From NCBI RefSeq assembly GCF_008923725.1, contig NZ_WBPF01000016.1:712468-776467 (forward strand): a stretch of 64,000 nucleotides of DNA, read 5' to 3'. The translations under genes and the position numbers were made by a program. The notes under the pieces are model-generated. The model saw only the letters and a list, made by a program, of their open reading frames with translations. It did no database searches and was not told where the DNA came from. This document shows positions 39,299 to 48,400 of this stretch, in pieces; position 1 is the stretch's first letter; each line of letters starts with the position of its first letter. The DNA is from Bacillus sp. CH140a_4T (GTDB taxonomy: Bacteria > Bacillota > Bacilli > Bacillales > Bacillaceae_G).

Positions 39299-39736
39299 AT
39301 GCATCATTGTCATCCTTGTTTTGGAGGGCATAAGCCTGTAGGACCTATTTGTACAACTGCTCCTGTCATTCATCCGACGAAACAGTGTGTAACACATTCT
39401 TTTTCAACAACGGTGGTGCCACACATTTTCCCAACACATACAACACATGTACACCATCAACAAATTAAAAACCAAAACTTCTTCCCACAAACAAACTCGA
39501 ACGTAAATGTTGTAGACCCGGGTGATCCAGGATCTGTTGGTGGATTTGGCGGCGGATGTGGACCATGTGGTCATGGCCACCATCATCACCACGGTCATCA
39601 AGTATCTCCATTTGGACCAGGACCAAACGTGTCACCATTTGGGCCAGGACCAAATGTATCACCATTTTTACCAAACAATGTATCACCAGTAGGTCCGAAT
39701 ATTGGACCTAACGTTGGTGGAATATTTAAAAAGTAA
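39299..39736 (+). CDS. cotD: Inner spore coat protein CotD
   Basis: 145 residues, rich in H, P, C and G. The N-terminal half (HHCHPCFGGHKPVGPI, then HPTKQCVTHSFSTTVVPHIFPTHTTHV) is the conserved CotD part. The C-terminal half has a His cluster (GHGHHHHHGH) and three tandem units of SPFGPGPNV type. GAGAGGAGAG precedes the start. Mother-cell expressed coat component; position before ypsA matches B. subtilis. Confidence 0.9.
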   Translation: MHHCHPCFGGHKPVGPICTTAPVIHPTKQCVTHSFSTTVVPHIFPTHTTHVHHQQIKNQNFFPQTNSNVNVVDPGDPGSVGGFGGGCGPCGHGHHHHHGHQVSPFGPGPNVSPFGPGPNVSPFLPNNVSPVGPNIGPNVGGIFKK

Positions 39737-39745
39737 ATGATATGT

Positions 39746-39778
39746 TAGAACTAGCGAAATGCTAGTTCTTTTTTTGTA
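39746..39778 (+). terminator. Terminator after cotD
   Basis: AGAACTAGC / GCTAGTTCTTTTTTT with loop GAAAT. Confidence 0.9.
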
Positions 39779-39792
39779 ATTGGAGTGTTGAT

Positions 39793-40347
39793 ATGAAAGT
39801 TATTGCTGTAACGGGATATAAGCCATTTGAACTTGGAATATTTAAAAATGATCATCCAGGGGTGGAATGTATAAAAAGGGCATTGCACCGAAAATTAATT
39901 ACTTTTGTAGAAGAAGGTTTGGAATGGGTGATAATAAGTGGGCAGTTAGGGGTCGAATTATGGGCTGCTGAAGTTGTTTTTGAAATTCAAGTAGAATATC
40001 CAGATTTAAAATTAGCGGTATTTACTCCGTTTTTAGAACAAGAAGAAAGCTGGAAGGAAGATAACCGTGAATATTACGAATTTATTCTCTCTCAAGCAGA
40101 CCATATTGATAGTATTACGAAACGGAAGTACGAAAGCCCAGAGCAATTTAAATTAAAAAATCAATTTTTTATTGAAAAAAGTGATGCACTTTTAGCTGTA
40201 TATGATGAAGAAAAACCAGGGAGTCCTAAATATATTGTAGAAGCAGCAAAGAAAAAAGGAGAAATAGAAAATTATCACAGTTATTTCATTCTTTTTTCTG
40301 ATTTACAAGATATAATAGAAGAGGAACAGTGGAATAATGCTGAGTAA
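39793..40347 (+). CDS. ypsA: DUF1273 (SLOG-like) protein YpsA
   Basis: 184 residues with the Rossmann-like DUF1273 features: [12 protein letters not shown] near the N-terminus, [16 protein letters not shown] near residue 48 and an ending similar to DprA/LOG nucleotide-binding folds. In Firmicutes YpsA affects cell division; the ligand is not settled. It is paired with gpsB, a division regulator, in many genomes. Confidence 0.9.
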   Translation: MKVIAVTGYKPFELGIFKNDHPGVECIKRALHRKLITFVEEGLEWVIISGQLGVELWAAEVVFEIQVEYPDLKLAVFTPFLEQEESWKEDNREYYEFILSQADHIDSITKRKYESPEQFKLKNQFFIEKSDALLAVYDEEKPGSPKYIVEAAKKKGEIENYHSYFILFSDLQDIIEEEQWNNAE

Positions 40348-40444
40348 TATGTAATATAGTACGCGTATATATGATTGACAAAAGTCATTGTTTCTGAAAA
40401 AATTTAGGTAATGAAAGTTTTGGCAAAAATTTGAGGTGAAGAAA

Positions 40445-40783
40445 ATGATTTCGGATAAAATTAAATTAACGGCGAAAGATATTTTAGAAAAAGAATTTAA
40501 AACAGGCATGAGAGGCTATCAACAAGAAGAAGTAGACAAGTTTCTTGATATGATCATTAAAGACTATGAAGCTTTCCACAAGGAGTTTGATCAATTAAAG
40601 CAACAAAATGCTCGTTTAAAGCGTGAATTAGAGGAACAAAAATTAGTAGCAACGCAAGTGCCACAACAACCAGTTGTACAAACACCAGTTGCACAACCTG
40701 TATATAACAACACGAATACGGACATTTTAAAACGTCTATCTAATTTAGAAAAAGCTGTATTTGGAAGTAAGTTATACGAATAA
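40445..40783 (+). CDS. gpsB: Cell-cycle/cell-wall adaptor GpsB
   Basis: 112 residues: an N-terminal DivIVA-like coiled coil (residues 1-70; [13 protein letters not shown]) that binds the cytoplasmic tail of PBP1 and others, a P/Q/V-rich linker and a short C-terminal trimerising helix ([19 protein letters not shown]). The ATG at 40445 has AGGTGA upstream; GTG 40436 lies in that Shine-Dalgarno. Its main partner ponA is also in this window. Confidence 0.95.
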   Translation: MISDKIKLTAKDILEKEFKTGMRGYQQEEVDKFLDMIIKDYEAFHKEFDQLKQQNARLKRELEEQKLVATQVPQQPVVQTPVAQPVYNNTNTDILKRLSNLEKAVFGSKLYE

Positions 40784-40828
40784 TTTCTAGTGGTAAAAAG
40801 GTTAAAGCATTTTACATAGAAAAAAACA

Positions 40829-40857
40829 TTGCAAAATCTTTTTGTTTCCACTATACT
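40829..40857 (+). promoter_or_regulatory. Sigma-A promoter of rnpB
   Basis: TTGCAA (40829-40834) and TATACT (40852-40857) are 17 bases apart; the expected start is at the first base of the RNase P RNA. Confidence 0.8.
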
Positions 40858-40864
40858 AATGGAT

Positions 40865-41274
40865 GTCATAACGTTTGGGTAATCGCTGCAACGCCAACGT
40901 TGTAGAGGAAAGTCCATGCTCGCACGGCCTGAGATGGCTGTAGTGTTCGTGCCTAGCCAATTCATAAGCTAGGGTATTCTGGCTGTAAGGCTGGTTTAAC
41001 GGCAGGGAAAAAACCTAAGTCCTTTCGGATATGGTTTGACTACCTTTAAAGTGCCACAGTGACGAAGTCCTTGAAGAAATGATAGGAGTGGAACGAGGTA
41101 AACCCCACGAGCGAGAAACCCAAATAATGGTAGGGGAATCTTTTCCAAGGAAATGAACGATGGGAAAGGACAGGTTGTATAACCTGTAGATAGATGATTG
41201 CCACCGGAGTACGAGGCGTGGGCCGTTTGCAGTACAAAGGAACAGAACATGGCTTACAGAACGTTATGAACCAA
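40865..41274 (+). ncRNA. rnpB: RNase P RNA (Bacillus type B)
   Basis: Ribozyme that removes 5' leaders from pre-tRNAs. Conserved parts are clear: GGGTAATCGCTGC at the 5' end, GAGGAAAGTCCATGCTCGCAC, GTGCCACAGTGACGAAGTC, GAGCGAGAAACCCAAAT, and ATGGCTTACAGAACGTTATG at the 3' end, which pairs with CATAACG at the 5' end. Ends are estimated from this closing stem. A promoter and terminator flank it. Confidence 0.97.
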
Positions 41275-41287
41275 CTTTGAAATAACT

Positions 41288-41320
41288 CAGCTCTCCTTTG
41301 TTAGAGGAGGGCTTTTTATT
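41288..41320 (+). terminator. Terminator of rnpB
   Basis: AGCTCTCCT / AGGAGGGCTTTTT hairpin. Confidence 0.85.
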
Positions 41321-41441
41321 TGTATGAAGTTATAAATTATGAGTTAAAATGGTTAATGAGAAAATTCTTCGTAAAATGTAATGGTTAATAGGACAAATTG
41401 CTATTAATTATTGTTTAACTATACATAAGAGGTGAATGCAA

Positions 41442-42581
41442 ATGGGAAAAGTTACTTTAATTGCAACAGCGGCAATGGGTATTGAATCGTTAGTTGCCCG
41501 AGAAGTTCGTGATCTTGGTTATGAATGCCAAGTGGAAAACAGCAAAGTAACATTTGAAGCAGATGAAAAGGCGATTTGTCGCACGAACTTATGGTTACGT
41601 ACTGCGGACCGTGTGAAAATTAAAGTTGGCGAATTCAAAGCGACAACATTTGATGAGCTGTTTGAAAAAACGAAAGCATTAAACTGGGGAGATTATATTC
41701 CAGAGAACGGAGAGTTCCCTGTAATTGGTAAATCGTTAAAATCTGAGTTGTTCAGTGTTTCAGATTGCCAACGTATCGTTAAAAAAGCTGTCGTTGAAAA
41801 ATTAAAAACAACATATAAACGTACAACTTGGTTTGAAGAAGATGGTCCGTTATTCCGTATTGAGATCGCAATGCTCAAGGATATTGCAACATTAACAATT
41901 GATGCAAGTGGTGTTGGGCTGCATAAACGTGGATACCGTATGGATCAAGGGGAAGCCCCATTAAAAGAAACATTGGCTGCGTCTTTAATTAAGTTAACGA
42001 ACTGGAAGCCAGATCGTCCTTTCGTGGATCCTTTCTGTGGATCAGGTACAATTCCGATTGAAGCGGCATTAATTGGACAAAATATTGCACCAGGATTTAA
42101 CCGTGGCTTCGCATCAGATGAGTGGGGCTGGGTTGGTAAACAAAACTGGCGTGAAGCTCGTCAAGAAGCTGAAGATTTAGCGAATTATAATCAACCACTA
42201 CAAATCATTGGATCAGATATCGATCATCGTATGATCCGAGTTGCTCAAGACAACGCTGAAGAAGTAGGTTTGGGTGATTTAATCACATTTAAACAAATGC
42301 AAGTAAAAGATTTCACGACAAAAGAGGATTATGGATATGTTGTAACGAATCCTCCATACGGAGAACGTTTAAGTGAAAAAGCACTCGTTGAACAATTGTA
42401 CAAAGAAATGGGACAAGTATTCCGCCCATTAGACACATGGTCAGCGTATGTATTAACAAGCTACGAAGCATTTGAAAAATGTTATGGAAAAGATGCATCG
42501 AAGAAACGTAAACTATTTAATGGATTTATCCGTACAGATTACTACCAATACTTCGGAAAACGTCCACCGCGTAATTCATAG
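41442..42581 (+). CDS. rlmL: THUMP-domain 23S rRNA (guanine-N2)-methyltransferase
   Basis: 379 residues: an N-terminal ferredoxin-like/THUMP RNA-binding part (about residues 1-155) and a class I SAM methyltransferase with FVDPFCGSGTIPIEAAL (about 190) and catalytic NPPYGERL (about 303). B. subtilis YpsC is the orthologue; the E. coli RlmL N-terminal domain is the model for specificity. ATG 41442 is 6 bases after AGAGGTGA; the ATG at 41436 is too close. Confidence 0.9.
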   Translation: MGKVTLIATAAMGIESLVAREVRDLGYECQVENSKVTFEADEKAICRTNLWLRTADRVKIKVGEFKATTFDELFEKTKALNWGDYIPENGEFPVIGKSLKSELFSVSDCQRIVKKAVVEKLKTTYKRTTWFEEDGPLFRIEIAMLKDIATLTIDASGVGLHKRGYRMDQGEAPLKETLAASLIKLTNWKPDRPFVDPFCGSGTIPIEAALIGQNIAPGFNRGFASDEWGWVGKQNWREARQEAEDLANYNQPLQIIGSDIDHRMIRVAQDNAEEVGLGDLITFKQMQVKDFTTKEDYGYVVTNPPYGERLSEKALVEQLYKEMGQVFRPLDTWSAYVLTSYEAFEKCYGKDASKKRKLFNGFIRTDYYQYFGKRPPRNS

Positions 42582-42642
42582 TATAAAACTCCTCCAGCGC
42601 GCATATACTGGCTATTATGTAATGCGTAAAGGAGGACGTGAT

Positions 42643-42825
42643 ATGGATAGTTTCCAATTATCGATGATTCAAAAAGCTATTCATCGTACGTATGATGAGA
42701 TCGGAAAAGAAGTGGATAGCCAAGGTGCGATTGTAGATGAAATACAAAAAGCACAAGAAGAATATTTGTCAGCTCTTTCACACGAAACAGCGATTGATAA
42801 ACGGTATTTAAAGTCATTAATATAG
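42643..42825 (+). CDS. Small helical protein of unknown function
   Basis: 60 residues starting MDSFQLSMIQKAIHRTYDE. It has a very good Shine-Dalgarno (AAAGGAGGACGTGAT) and its own terminator, so it is probably real. Predominantly helical and amphipathic, with no membrane segment. I do not recognise a family. Confidence 0.7.
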   Translation: MDSFQLSMIQKAIHRTYDEIGKEVDSQGAIVDEIQKAQEEYLSALSHETAIDKRYLKSLI

Positions 42826-42863
42826 AAAAAAATTTTCCTTTTTCGAAAGGAAAATTTTTTTTC
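42826..42863 (+). terminator. Terminator after the 60-residue protein gene
   Basis: AAAATTTTCCTTT-TTCG-AAAGGAAAATTTT, a 13-bp stem with UUCG loop and T-run. Confidence 0.95.
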
Positions 42864-42963
42864 GTGTATTTCTATGTATGGCAACAGGGGAAAGTGGCTG
42901 CACACATATGTGTAGCAGTTGCTATATCTTTTTATAAAAAAACTTTTTGGTTGGAGGCTAAGG

Positions 42964-44901
42964 ATGTTTACTGAGAAGAGATTACCATTTGAAGTAGGAA
43001 AACAAGATAATTTTTATGATAAGTTGAATGAATGGATTGGAGATGTGTTTTACGATATCCTTCCGGAAAAAGGCTTTGAAGAGCGTGATGAACAAATTTT
43101 TATGGCGTTTCAATTAGAGCGTGCTTTCCAAGAAAAGAAAGTAATGTTCGCAGAAGCGGGTGTAGGAACAGGGAAAACAATTGTATATCTTCTATATGCA
43201 ATTTGCTATGCGCGTTATACTGGAAAACCAGCTATTATCGCTTGTGCTGATGAAACGTTAATTGAGCAGCTTGTGAAAGAAGAAGGGGACATTGCTAAGT
43301 TATCTGAAGCATTAGGACTATCTGTTGATGTTAGACTTGCGAAATCAATGGATAATTATTTATGTTTACGTAAACTTGAAGATGTTATGAGTGGACGAGC
43401 TCCAGAAGTAATTGAAGATGTATACTACGAATTACCACAGTTTGTATTCGATCATGGTACGATGCAAAACTTTACTCACTACGGTGACAGAAAAGAATTT
43501 CCGCTTTTAAATGATGAGGAATGGTCAAAAGTAAATTGGGATTATTTCCAAGATTGCTTCACTTGTGATTCTCGTCATCGTTGTGGTCAAACTCTTTCTC
43601 GTGAACATTATCGTAAAGCGGCAGATTTAATTATTTGTTCTCAAGATTTCTACATGGATCATATTTGGACGTACGATGCTCGTAAGCGTGAAGGGCAAAT
43701 TCCGTTATTACCTGAAAGTAGCTGCGTTGTATTCGATGAAGGACATCTTGTAGAATATGCAGCTCAAAAAGCTTTAACATATCGCTTAAAGCAAACGATG
43801 ATGGAGCAACTTTTAACGAGATTATTGCAAAACGATATTCGTGAAGAGTTTGCACATTTAGTGGAAGAAACAATTTGGCAAACAGAGCGATTCTTTGATG
43901 TGTTACAAGAAAATAAAAAGGAAATCGCCGGTTCTGATCGTTTAGAAATTACTGTGACAGAAAAAGTAACAGCTGAAGCGAATAGACTTTATGCGAAAAT
44001 TGGTGAAGTTGGTGATGCATTAGTATTTGAAAGTGAAATGCATACAGTAAACACGTATGACTTAAATATCGTTGATGAACATTTAGATGTGTTAGAACAT
44101 TCACTTCGTCTGTTTATGCACGAGAAAAATGTAATTACATGGGGTGAAGAAGGTGATGGAGCCTTCACGTTAGTGATTATGCCACGTGCAGTTGAAGAAG
44201 TGTTACAAGAGAAAGTATTCTCGAAGAAGATCCCGTACATTTTCTCTTCTGCTACACTATCTAACAACGATTCATTCGCATTTACAGCGAATAGCCTAGG
44301 GGTAAAAGATTACTTATCATTCTCAGTTGCCTCACCGTTTGATTATGAGGAGCAAATGGCAGTAAACTTATTATCGCATACGAAAGAAAATGAATGGGAA
44401 ACAAAGTGTCAATATACACTTGAAAATATACAGAAAACAAATGGACGTACACTTGTATTATTCCGTACAACACAAGAACTTGCAGCGTTTAAAGAATATG
44501 TAAGTAAAGAACAAATGTCAGTTCCGTTCCTATATGAGGGGGATCAAGAAATTAGTCAGCTCGTTTCTCGTTTCCAAAATGAAGAAGAGACTGTGCTATG
44601 TGCCGTTCATTTATGGGAAGGTTTAGATATTCCTGGTTCATCATTATCACATGTTATTATTTGGTCATTACCATTCCCTCCAAACGATCCTGTGTTTGAA
44701 GCGAAGCGTAAACATGTAAATGATCCATTCTGGGATGTAGATGTACCATATATGATTTTACGTCTTCGTCAAGGGATTGGACGTTTAATTCGTACGAGCG
44801 ACGATAAAGGTGCTATATCAATCTTCTTATCTGATACAGAAGATGAGAAAGTGATAGCAGCGGTGAAAAACGTACTACCAGTAGAAGGTAAAGAATTATA
44901 A
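42964..44901 (+). CDS. ypvA: DinG-type ATP-dependent DNA helicase YpvA
   Basis: 645 residues, no exonuclease domain. Walker A is AEAGVGTGKT (about 64) and the DEAH-like box is VVFDEGHLVEYA (about 260; DEGH). Four cysteines, YLC and then DCFTCDSRHRC, lie where XPD-family helicases bind a 4Fe-4S cluster, unlike DinG at 25516. The C-terminal motifs HLWEGLDIPG and RLRQGIGRLIRT are intact. ATG 42964 has TTGGAGG upstream. Likely DNA repair or recombination role. Confidence 0.9.
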   Translation: MFTEKRLPFEVGKQDNFYDKLNEWIGDVFYDILPEKGFEERDEQIFMAFQLERAFQEKKVMFAEAGVGTGKTIVYLLYAICYARYTGKPAIIACADETLIEQLVKEEGDIAKLSEALGLSVDVRLAKSMDNYLCLRKLEDVMSGRAPEVIEDVYYELPQFVFDHGTMQNFTHYGDRKEFPLLNDEEWSKVNWDYFQDCFTCDSRHRCGQTLSREHYRKAADLIICSQDFYMDHIWTYDARKREGQIPLLPESSCVVFDEGHLVEYAAQKALTYRLKQTMMEQLLTRLLQNDIREEFAHLVEETIWQTERFFDVLQENKKEIAGSDRLEITVTEKVTAEANRLYAKIGEVGDALVFESEMHTVNTYDLNIVDEHLDVLEHSLRLFMHEKNVITWGEEGDGAFTLVIMPRAVEEVLQEKVFSKKIPYIFSSATLSNNDSFAFTANSLGVKDYLSFSVASPFDYEEQMAVNLLSHTKENEWETKCQYTLENIQKTNGRTLVLFRTTQELAAFKEYVSKEQMSVPFLYEGDQEISQLVSRFQNEEETVLCAVHLWEGLDIPGSSLSHVIIWSLPFPPNDPVFEAKRKHVNDPFWDVDVPYMILRLRQGIGRLIRTSDDKGAISIFLSDTEDEKVIAAVKNVLPVEGKEL

Positions 44902-44903
44902 GG

Positions 44904-44934
44904 AGAAAGCTTGGCGCTTGCCAAGCTTTTTTTC
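44904..44934 (+). terminator. Terminator after ypvA
   Basis: AAAGCTTGGC-GCTT-GCCAAGCTTTTTTT. Confidence 0.95.
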
Positions 44935-45001
44935 TATTATAAAAGGAATTTAGATTTCCATGTCGAATTAAGTTTGAGGTAGAAAAGGGAGGTTTTATAC
45001 G

Positions 45002-46519
45002 ATGACAGTAGCTACATATGAAGTAGAAAAACAATTTTTAACATATGTGAAGAAGATACAAAATTACGGAGAAGCATTAAGTTTAATGTTTTGGGACTTA
45101 AGAACAGGTGCGCCTAAAAAAGGTGTAGACCAGCGTTCAGAAGTAATTGGTATGCTTTCATCAGAAGTATTTGTAATGTCGACTTCAGATGAGATGGGGA
45201 ACTATTTAACAGAACTTGAAGCTTTAATACGTGAAGACAAACTTTCTGAAACGACGAAGAAAATGGTTGAAGAGTGTCGTAAAGAATATGATAGAAATAA
45301 AAAAATTCCACAAGCGGAATATGAAGCGTATGTGAAATTAGAAGCGAAAGCGGAGAGTGTGTGGGAAGAAGCTCGTGAAAAATCTGATTTCGAAATGTTC
45401 CGTCCGTATTTAGAACAAATAGTTGAATTTAAAAAGAAATTTATTACATATTGGGGTTACGAAACATATAAATATAATACATTATTAGATATGTATGAGC
45501 CGGGTATTACAGTAGAAGTGTTAGATCACGTATTTGGTCAACTTCGTGAGCGTATCGTTCCGCTCGTAAAAGAAATATCCGAATCGCAAAAGAGATTAAA
45601 GACAAGTGCTTTATCAGAACATTTTTCAAAAGAAAAACAAAAAAACTTTACATTAGAGCTATTAAAGCAATTAAATTATGACTTTGAAGCAGGTCGTCTT
45701 GATGAAACGGTACATCCATTTGAGATTACATTAAATAGAGGAGACGTTCGTATTACAACACGCTATGATGAAAAAGATTTCCGTATGGCTGTGTTTGGAA
45801 CAATTCATGAATGTGGTCATGCTGTATATGAACAAAATATTGCAGAGAAATTTGAAGGTACACCGCTATGTAGTGGAACATCTATGGGTATTCATGAGTC
45901 ACAATCATTATTCTTTGAGAACTTTATTGGCCGTAATAAATCATTCTGGAAGAAAAATTATGATTTATTAAAAGAGTATAGCGATGGTCAATTCAATGAT
46001 ATATCAGTAGATGAGTTTTATGATGCGATTAACGAATCGAAACCATCATTCATTCGTATAGAAGCAGATGAGCTTACATATTCGCTTCACGTCATGGTTC
46101 GTTATGAACTTGAGAAAGAATTATTTGATGGTACATTACAAGTGAAGGATTTGCCAGCGGCTTGGAATGATAAGATGGAAGCATATTTAGGAATTCGTCC
46201 GGAAAGCGATGCGCAAGGTGTATTGCAAGATGTTCACTGGGCTGGTGGTTCATTTGGATACTTCCCATCTTACGCGCTTGGTTATATGTATGCAGCGCAA
46301 TTTAAGCAAAGAATGTTAAAAGATATTCCGAACTTTGACGCATTATTAGAAGAAGGAAACGTAACGCCAATTCGTGAATGGTTAACAGAAAATATTCACC
46401 AATATGGTAAAACGAAAAAGCCGCTTGAAATTTTAGAAGATGTAACAGGCGAAGGGTTAAATGCAAATTACTTAGCAGATTATTTAGAAGCGAAGTATAA
46501 AGAAATTTATGAGGTATAA
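45002..46519 (+). CDS. ypwA: M32 family metallocarboxypeptidase YpwA
   Basis: 505 residues of the thermostable carboxypeptidase 1 family. The zinc motif HECGH is in TIHECGHAVYEQN (about residue 270), and the second zinc glutamate is in GIHESQSLFFEN (about 298). All-alpha, cytosolic. It removes C-terminal residues from peptides. GGGAGG upstream of the start. Monocistronic with a terminator. Confidence 0.94.
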   Translation: MTVATYEVEKQFLTYVKKIQNYGEALSLMFWDLRTGAPKKGVDQRSEVIGMLSSEVFVMSTSDEMGNYLTELEALIREDKLSETTKKMVEECRKEYDRNKKIPQAEYEAYVKLEAKAESVWEEAREKSDFEMFRPYLEQIVEFKKKFITYWGYETYKYNTLLDMYEPGITVEVLDHVFGQLRERIVPLVKEISESQKRLKTSALSEHFSKEKQKNFTLELLKQLNYDFEAGRLDETVHPFEITLNRGDVRITTRYDEKDFRMAVFGTIHECGHAVYEQNIAEKFEGTPLCSGTSMGIHESQSLFFENFIGRNKSFWKKNYDLLKEYSDGQFNDISVDEFYDAINESKPSFIRIEADELTYSLHVMVRYELEKELFDGTLQVKDLPAAWNDKMEAYLGIRPESDAQGVLQDVHWAGGSFGYFPSYALGYMYAAQFKQRMLKDIPNFDALLEEGNVTPIREWLTENIHQYGKTKKPLEILEDVTGEGLNANYLADYLEAKYKEIYEV

Positions 46520-46550
46520 AAAAGAGCTGCTTAATTGCAGCTCTTTTTTT
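46519..46550 (+). terminator. Terminator after ypwA
   Basis: AAAAAAGAGCTGC / GCAGCTCTTTTTTT around TTAATT. Confidence 0.92.
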
Positions 46551-46567
46551 AAAAGGGGGATAGAAGA

Positions 46568-47038
46568 ATGGTTTATACATATACAGTAATGACGCAAGAA
46601 GAAGCGGAAGAGATTGCATATAACTGGCATTATGAAGGGGAATATTCCTTTTACGATATAGAGGCAGATGAAGAAGATTTAGCTGAGTTTTTACATGATG
46701 AAAGTAGAGGGGATCATACATTTTCTGTAAATGAAGATGGCATTCTCATTGGATTTTTTACTGTTTATAAAATAAGTGATGGAACGGTTGATATAGGTCT
46801 TGGAATGAAACCTGATATAACTGGAAATGGATTTGGTTTACAGTTCGTAAACGCTGGACTAGCTTTTAGTAAAGGAAAATACGGTTGCAACTATATAACG
46901 TTATCAGTAGCGACATTTAATGAGAGAGCAATCAAAGTGTATAAAAGAGCAGGATTTGAAGCAGTTGGTACGTTTGTACAGAAAACAAACGGTAGTTGTT
47001 TAGAGTTTTTGAAAATGAATTATATATGTGAAAAATAA
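46568..47038 (+). CDS. GNAT family N-acetyltransferase
   Basis: 156 residues. The acetyl-CoA site is of the Q/RxxGxG/A type, here DITGNGFGLQFVNAGLAF (about residues 84-100), and the beta-strand NERAIKVYKRAGFEAVG near the end is classical for RimI-like enzymes. Substrate unknown. GGGGGATAG lies before the start. It is part of an accessory stretch not in the B. subtilis order. Confidence 0.8.
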   Translation: MVYTYTVMTQEEAEEIAYNWHYEGEYSFYDIEADEEDLAEFLHDESRGDHTFSVNEDGILIGFFTVYKISDGTVDIGLGMKPDITGNGFGLQFVNAGLAFSKGKYGCNYITLSVATFNERAIKVYKRAGFEAVGTFVQKTNGSCLEFLKMNYICEK

Positions 47039-47070
47039 CAAAAAACAGAAGAGGGTTCTTCTGTTTTTTG
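47039..47070. terminator. Terminator between the acetyltransferase and mphL
   Basis: AAAAACAGAAGA-GGG-TTCTTCTGTTTTTT; can serve both convergent genes. Confidence 0.85.
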
Positions 47071-47078
47071 CAACTTCA

Positions 47079-47975
47079 TTAACTTTCAGTTGATAGCATG
47101 TGTACAGCTATTTCATGCATATCTTTCAAACCTGACACTTGAGCGTATTCAGCAACAGTAATACTACTCGTTGTTAGAAGTTCGATAATATGTTCATCCA
47201 TTCTTGACCAAGTTTTACCGCCAGCGTTGTCATAAGAGTGAATTAACTTTGTTAGTCCATCCTTTCCAAAGAGTAGATAATGCGATGTGAAATCTATAGA
47301 TACATCACCTATCCCTACTTCTGTCCAATCGATTACGCCAGTTACCTTACTTTTATTATCAATCAGGATATGACCTGGATGGATATCCCCATGCTTTACT
47401 CCTACGTGAGATGGCCAAAAAGAGTCTTCAGCTAGCCATGCTTGCCAACGATCCCATAAGTTTTGATTGATGTGGTATTGTTCCTTCACTCGAGTCATCC
47501 TTTGTTTCATAGAAGTTCTTAATTCATTAGCAGTAAGAATTTCAACACCTATATTATTAAATTTTTGCTGAGGTAATGAGTGTAAATTCGCTAGAACTTT
47601 TCCTAAGGAAATATAGTATTCAGTTGGTACATCCTTTTCGTTAAAGGTCCATATATAACTTTGTTGTTCTATATCGATAGTAGCGGCAGGAACGCCACTT
47701 AGTTGTTTATAAGCAATTAGTTCCTCAGAAAATATAGACCAATCAGGAACTTGGAATTCTGCATGTTTTTTCATGATTTCTAATGCTTCTTTTTCACGTA
47801 GAGCATGTCTCATAGATTCTCGTCTACGAGGAATTCGTAGTATCCATTTATCCCCGTTTTGTTCTGTAACGTGTGCTACTTGGAAGTCAACGCCAGATTC
47901 ATTGATTTCTATTGAATCTTCTAATATATTTAGACCTTCCTGATTTGCTAATTGTTTCACTTTAAGTGTATTCAT
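47079..47975 (-). CDS. mphL: Macrolide 2'-phosphotransferase
   Basis: 298 residues of the aminoglycoside/macrolide kinase fold. The catalytic loop is HGDIHPGHILID (about residue 200) and the metal-binding DFG-like motif is GVIDWTEVGIGD (about 217). It inactivates macrolides by GTP-dependent phosphorylation of the 2'-OH of desosamine. Similar to the chromosomal MphL/MphK-type proteins of B. cereus group; the exact symbol is from memory. ATG 47975 lies 9 bases after GGAGG; the TTG at 47990 is within that RBS. Its upstream region holds an attenuator (48093-48421). Confidence 0.85.
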   Translation of the reverse strand: MNTLKVKQLANQEGLNILEDSIEINESGVDFQVAHVTEQNGDKWILRIPRRRESMRHALREKEALEIMKKHAEFQVPDWSIFSEELIAYKQLSGVPAATIDIEQQSYIWTFNEKDVPTEYYISLGKVLANLHSLPQQKFNNIGVEILTANELRTSMKQRMTRVKEQYHINQNLWDRWQAWLAEDSFWPSHVGVKHGDIHPGHILIDNKSKVTGVIDWTEVGIGDVSIDFTSHYLLFGKDGLTKLIHSYDNAGGKTWSRMDEHIIELLTTSSITVAEYAQVSGLKDMHEIAVHMLSTES

Positions 47976-48092
47976 TTTTATTTCCTCCAAATGTTTATTT
48001 TGATTTCAATGTTTTCATATGTTTTCTGTTACGAATTGTTTCTAACTACATCCATATGATTAAAGTAGCGAGATATAAGAAAATGTAATCAT

Positions 48093-48125
48093 AAAAAAAC
48101 CACAGACGGGCTTCTGTCTGTGGTT
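48093..48125 (-). terminator. Intrinsic terminator in the mphL leader
   Basis: On the minus strand AACCACAGAC / GTCTGTGGTT form a perfect 10-bp stem followed by TTTTT. It lies between the leader ORF and mphL, so transcripts from the promoter at 48393-48421 must pass it. Confidence 0.9.
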
Positions 48126-48186
48126 AAGAGTAAACGAGGATATAATGAATAAACGTCTCTCTTTGTATGAAAAAATATACGAAAAA

Positions 48187-48193
48187 AAGACAG
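48187..48193 (-). promoter_or_regulatory. Possible antiterminator segment in the mphL leader
   Basis: On the minus strand TCTGTCT can pair with AGACAGA in the 5' arm of the terminator (48110-48116 region), which would open the terminator. This is an inference from complementarity only. Confidence 0.4.
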
Positions 48194-48311
48194 ATGTATA
48201 TCTACCTTTCTTCATATGGAAAGTGTATTCTTCCGTTGAAGATTATTAAAAATGTGCAGACTAATCCCGTTTACTCTGCTTTATGAAAACAGAGCCTTTG
48301 AACGTATTAAG

Positions 48312-48359
48312 TTACTTATTGTTCAAAGTTTGCTGACGTAGTCTTCCTGCATGCATCAT
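48312..48359 (-). CDS. Macrolide-type leader peptide of the mphL attenuator
   Basis: A 15-residue ORF, MMHAGRLRQQTLNNK, with AGGAGG (48370-48376) ten bases before the ATG. It shares M-x-H-x-x-RLR-x-x-TLN with the ErmD/ErmK leader peptide as I recall it (MTHSMRLRFPTLNQ). RLR is the '+x+' motif on which macrolide-bound ribosomes stall. The stop region overlaps a 7-bp hairpin (arms 48297-48303 and 48321-48327). The peptide probably has no role of its own; its translation would sense the drug. Confidence 0.8.
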   Translation of the reverse strand: MMHAGRLRQQTLNNK

Positions 48360-48381
48360 CTTTAACAATCCTCCTTTTAAT

Positions 48382-48400
48382 AGTATAGTGTTACTATACT
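48382..48400. promoter_or_regulatory. Perfect palindrome over the mphL-leader -10
   Basis: AGTATAGTGTTACTATACT: two 7-bp arms around a 5-bp centre, overlapping the -10 of the leader promoter. It could be an operator or a 5'-end RNA hairpin. Confidence 0.6.

Noticed and set aside
40375-40404. TTGACA at 40375 as a gpsB promoter
   Set aside because: No acceptable -10 element at 16-18 bases; left out.
40996-41250. Minus-strand frames in the rnpB region
   Set aside because: The region is clearly RNase P RNA by its conserved motifs.
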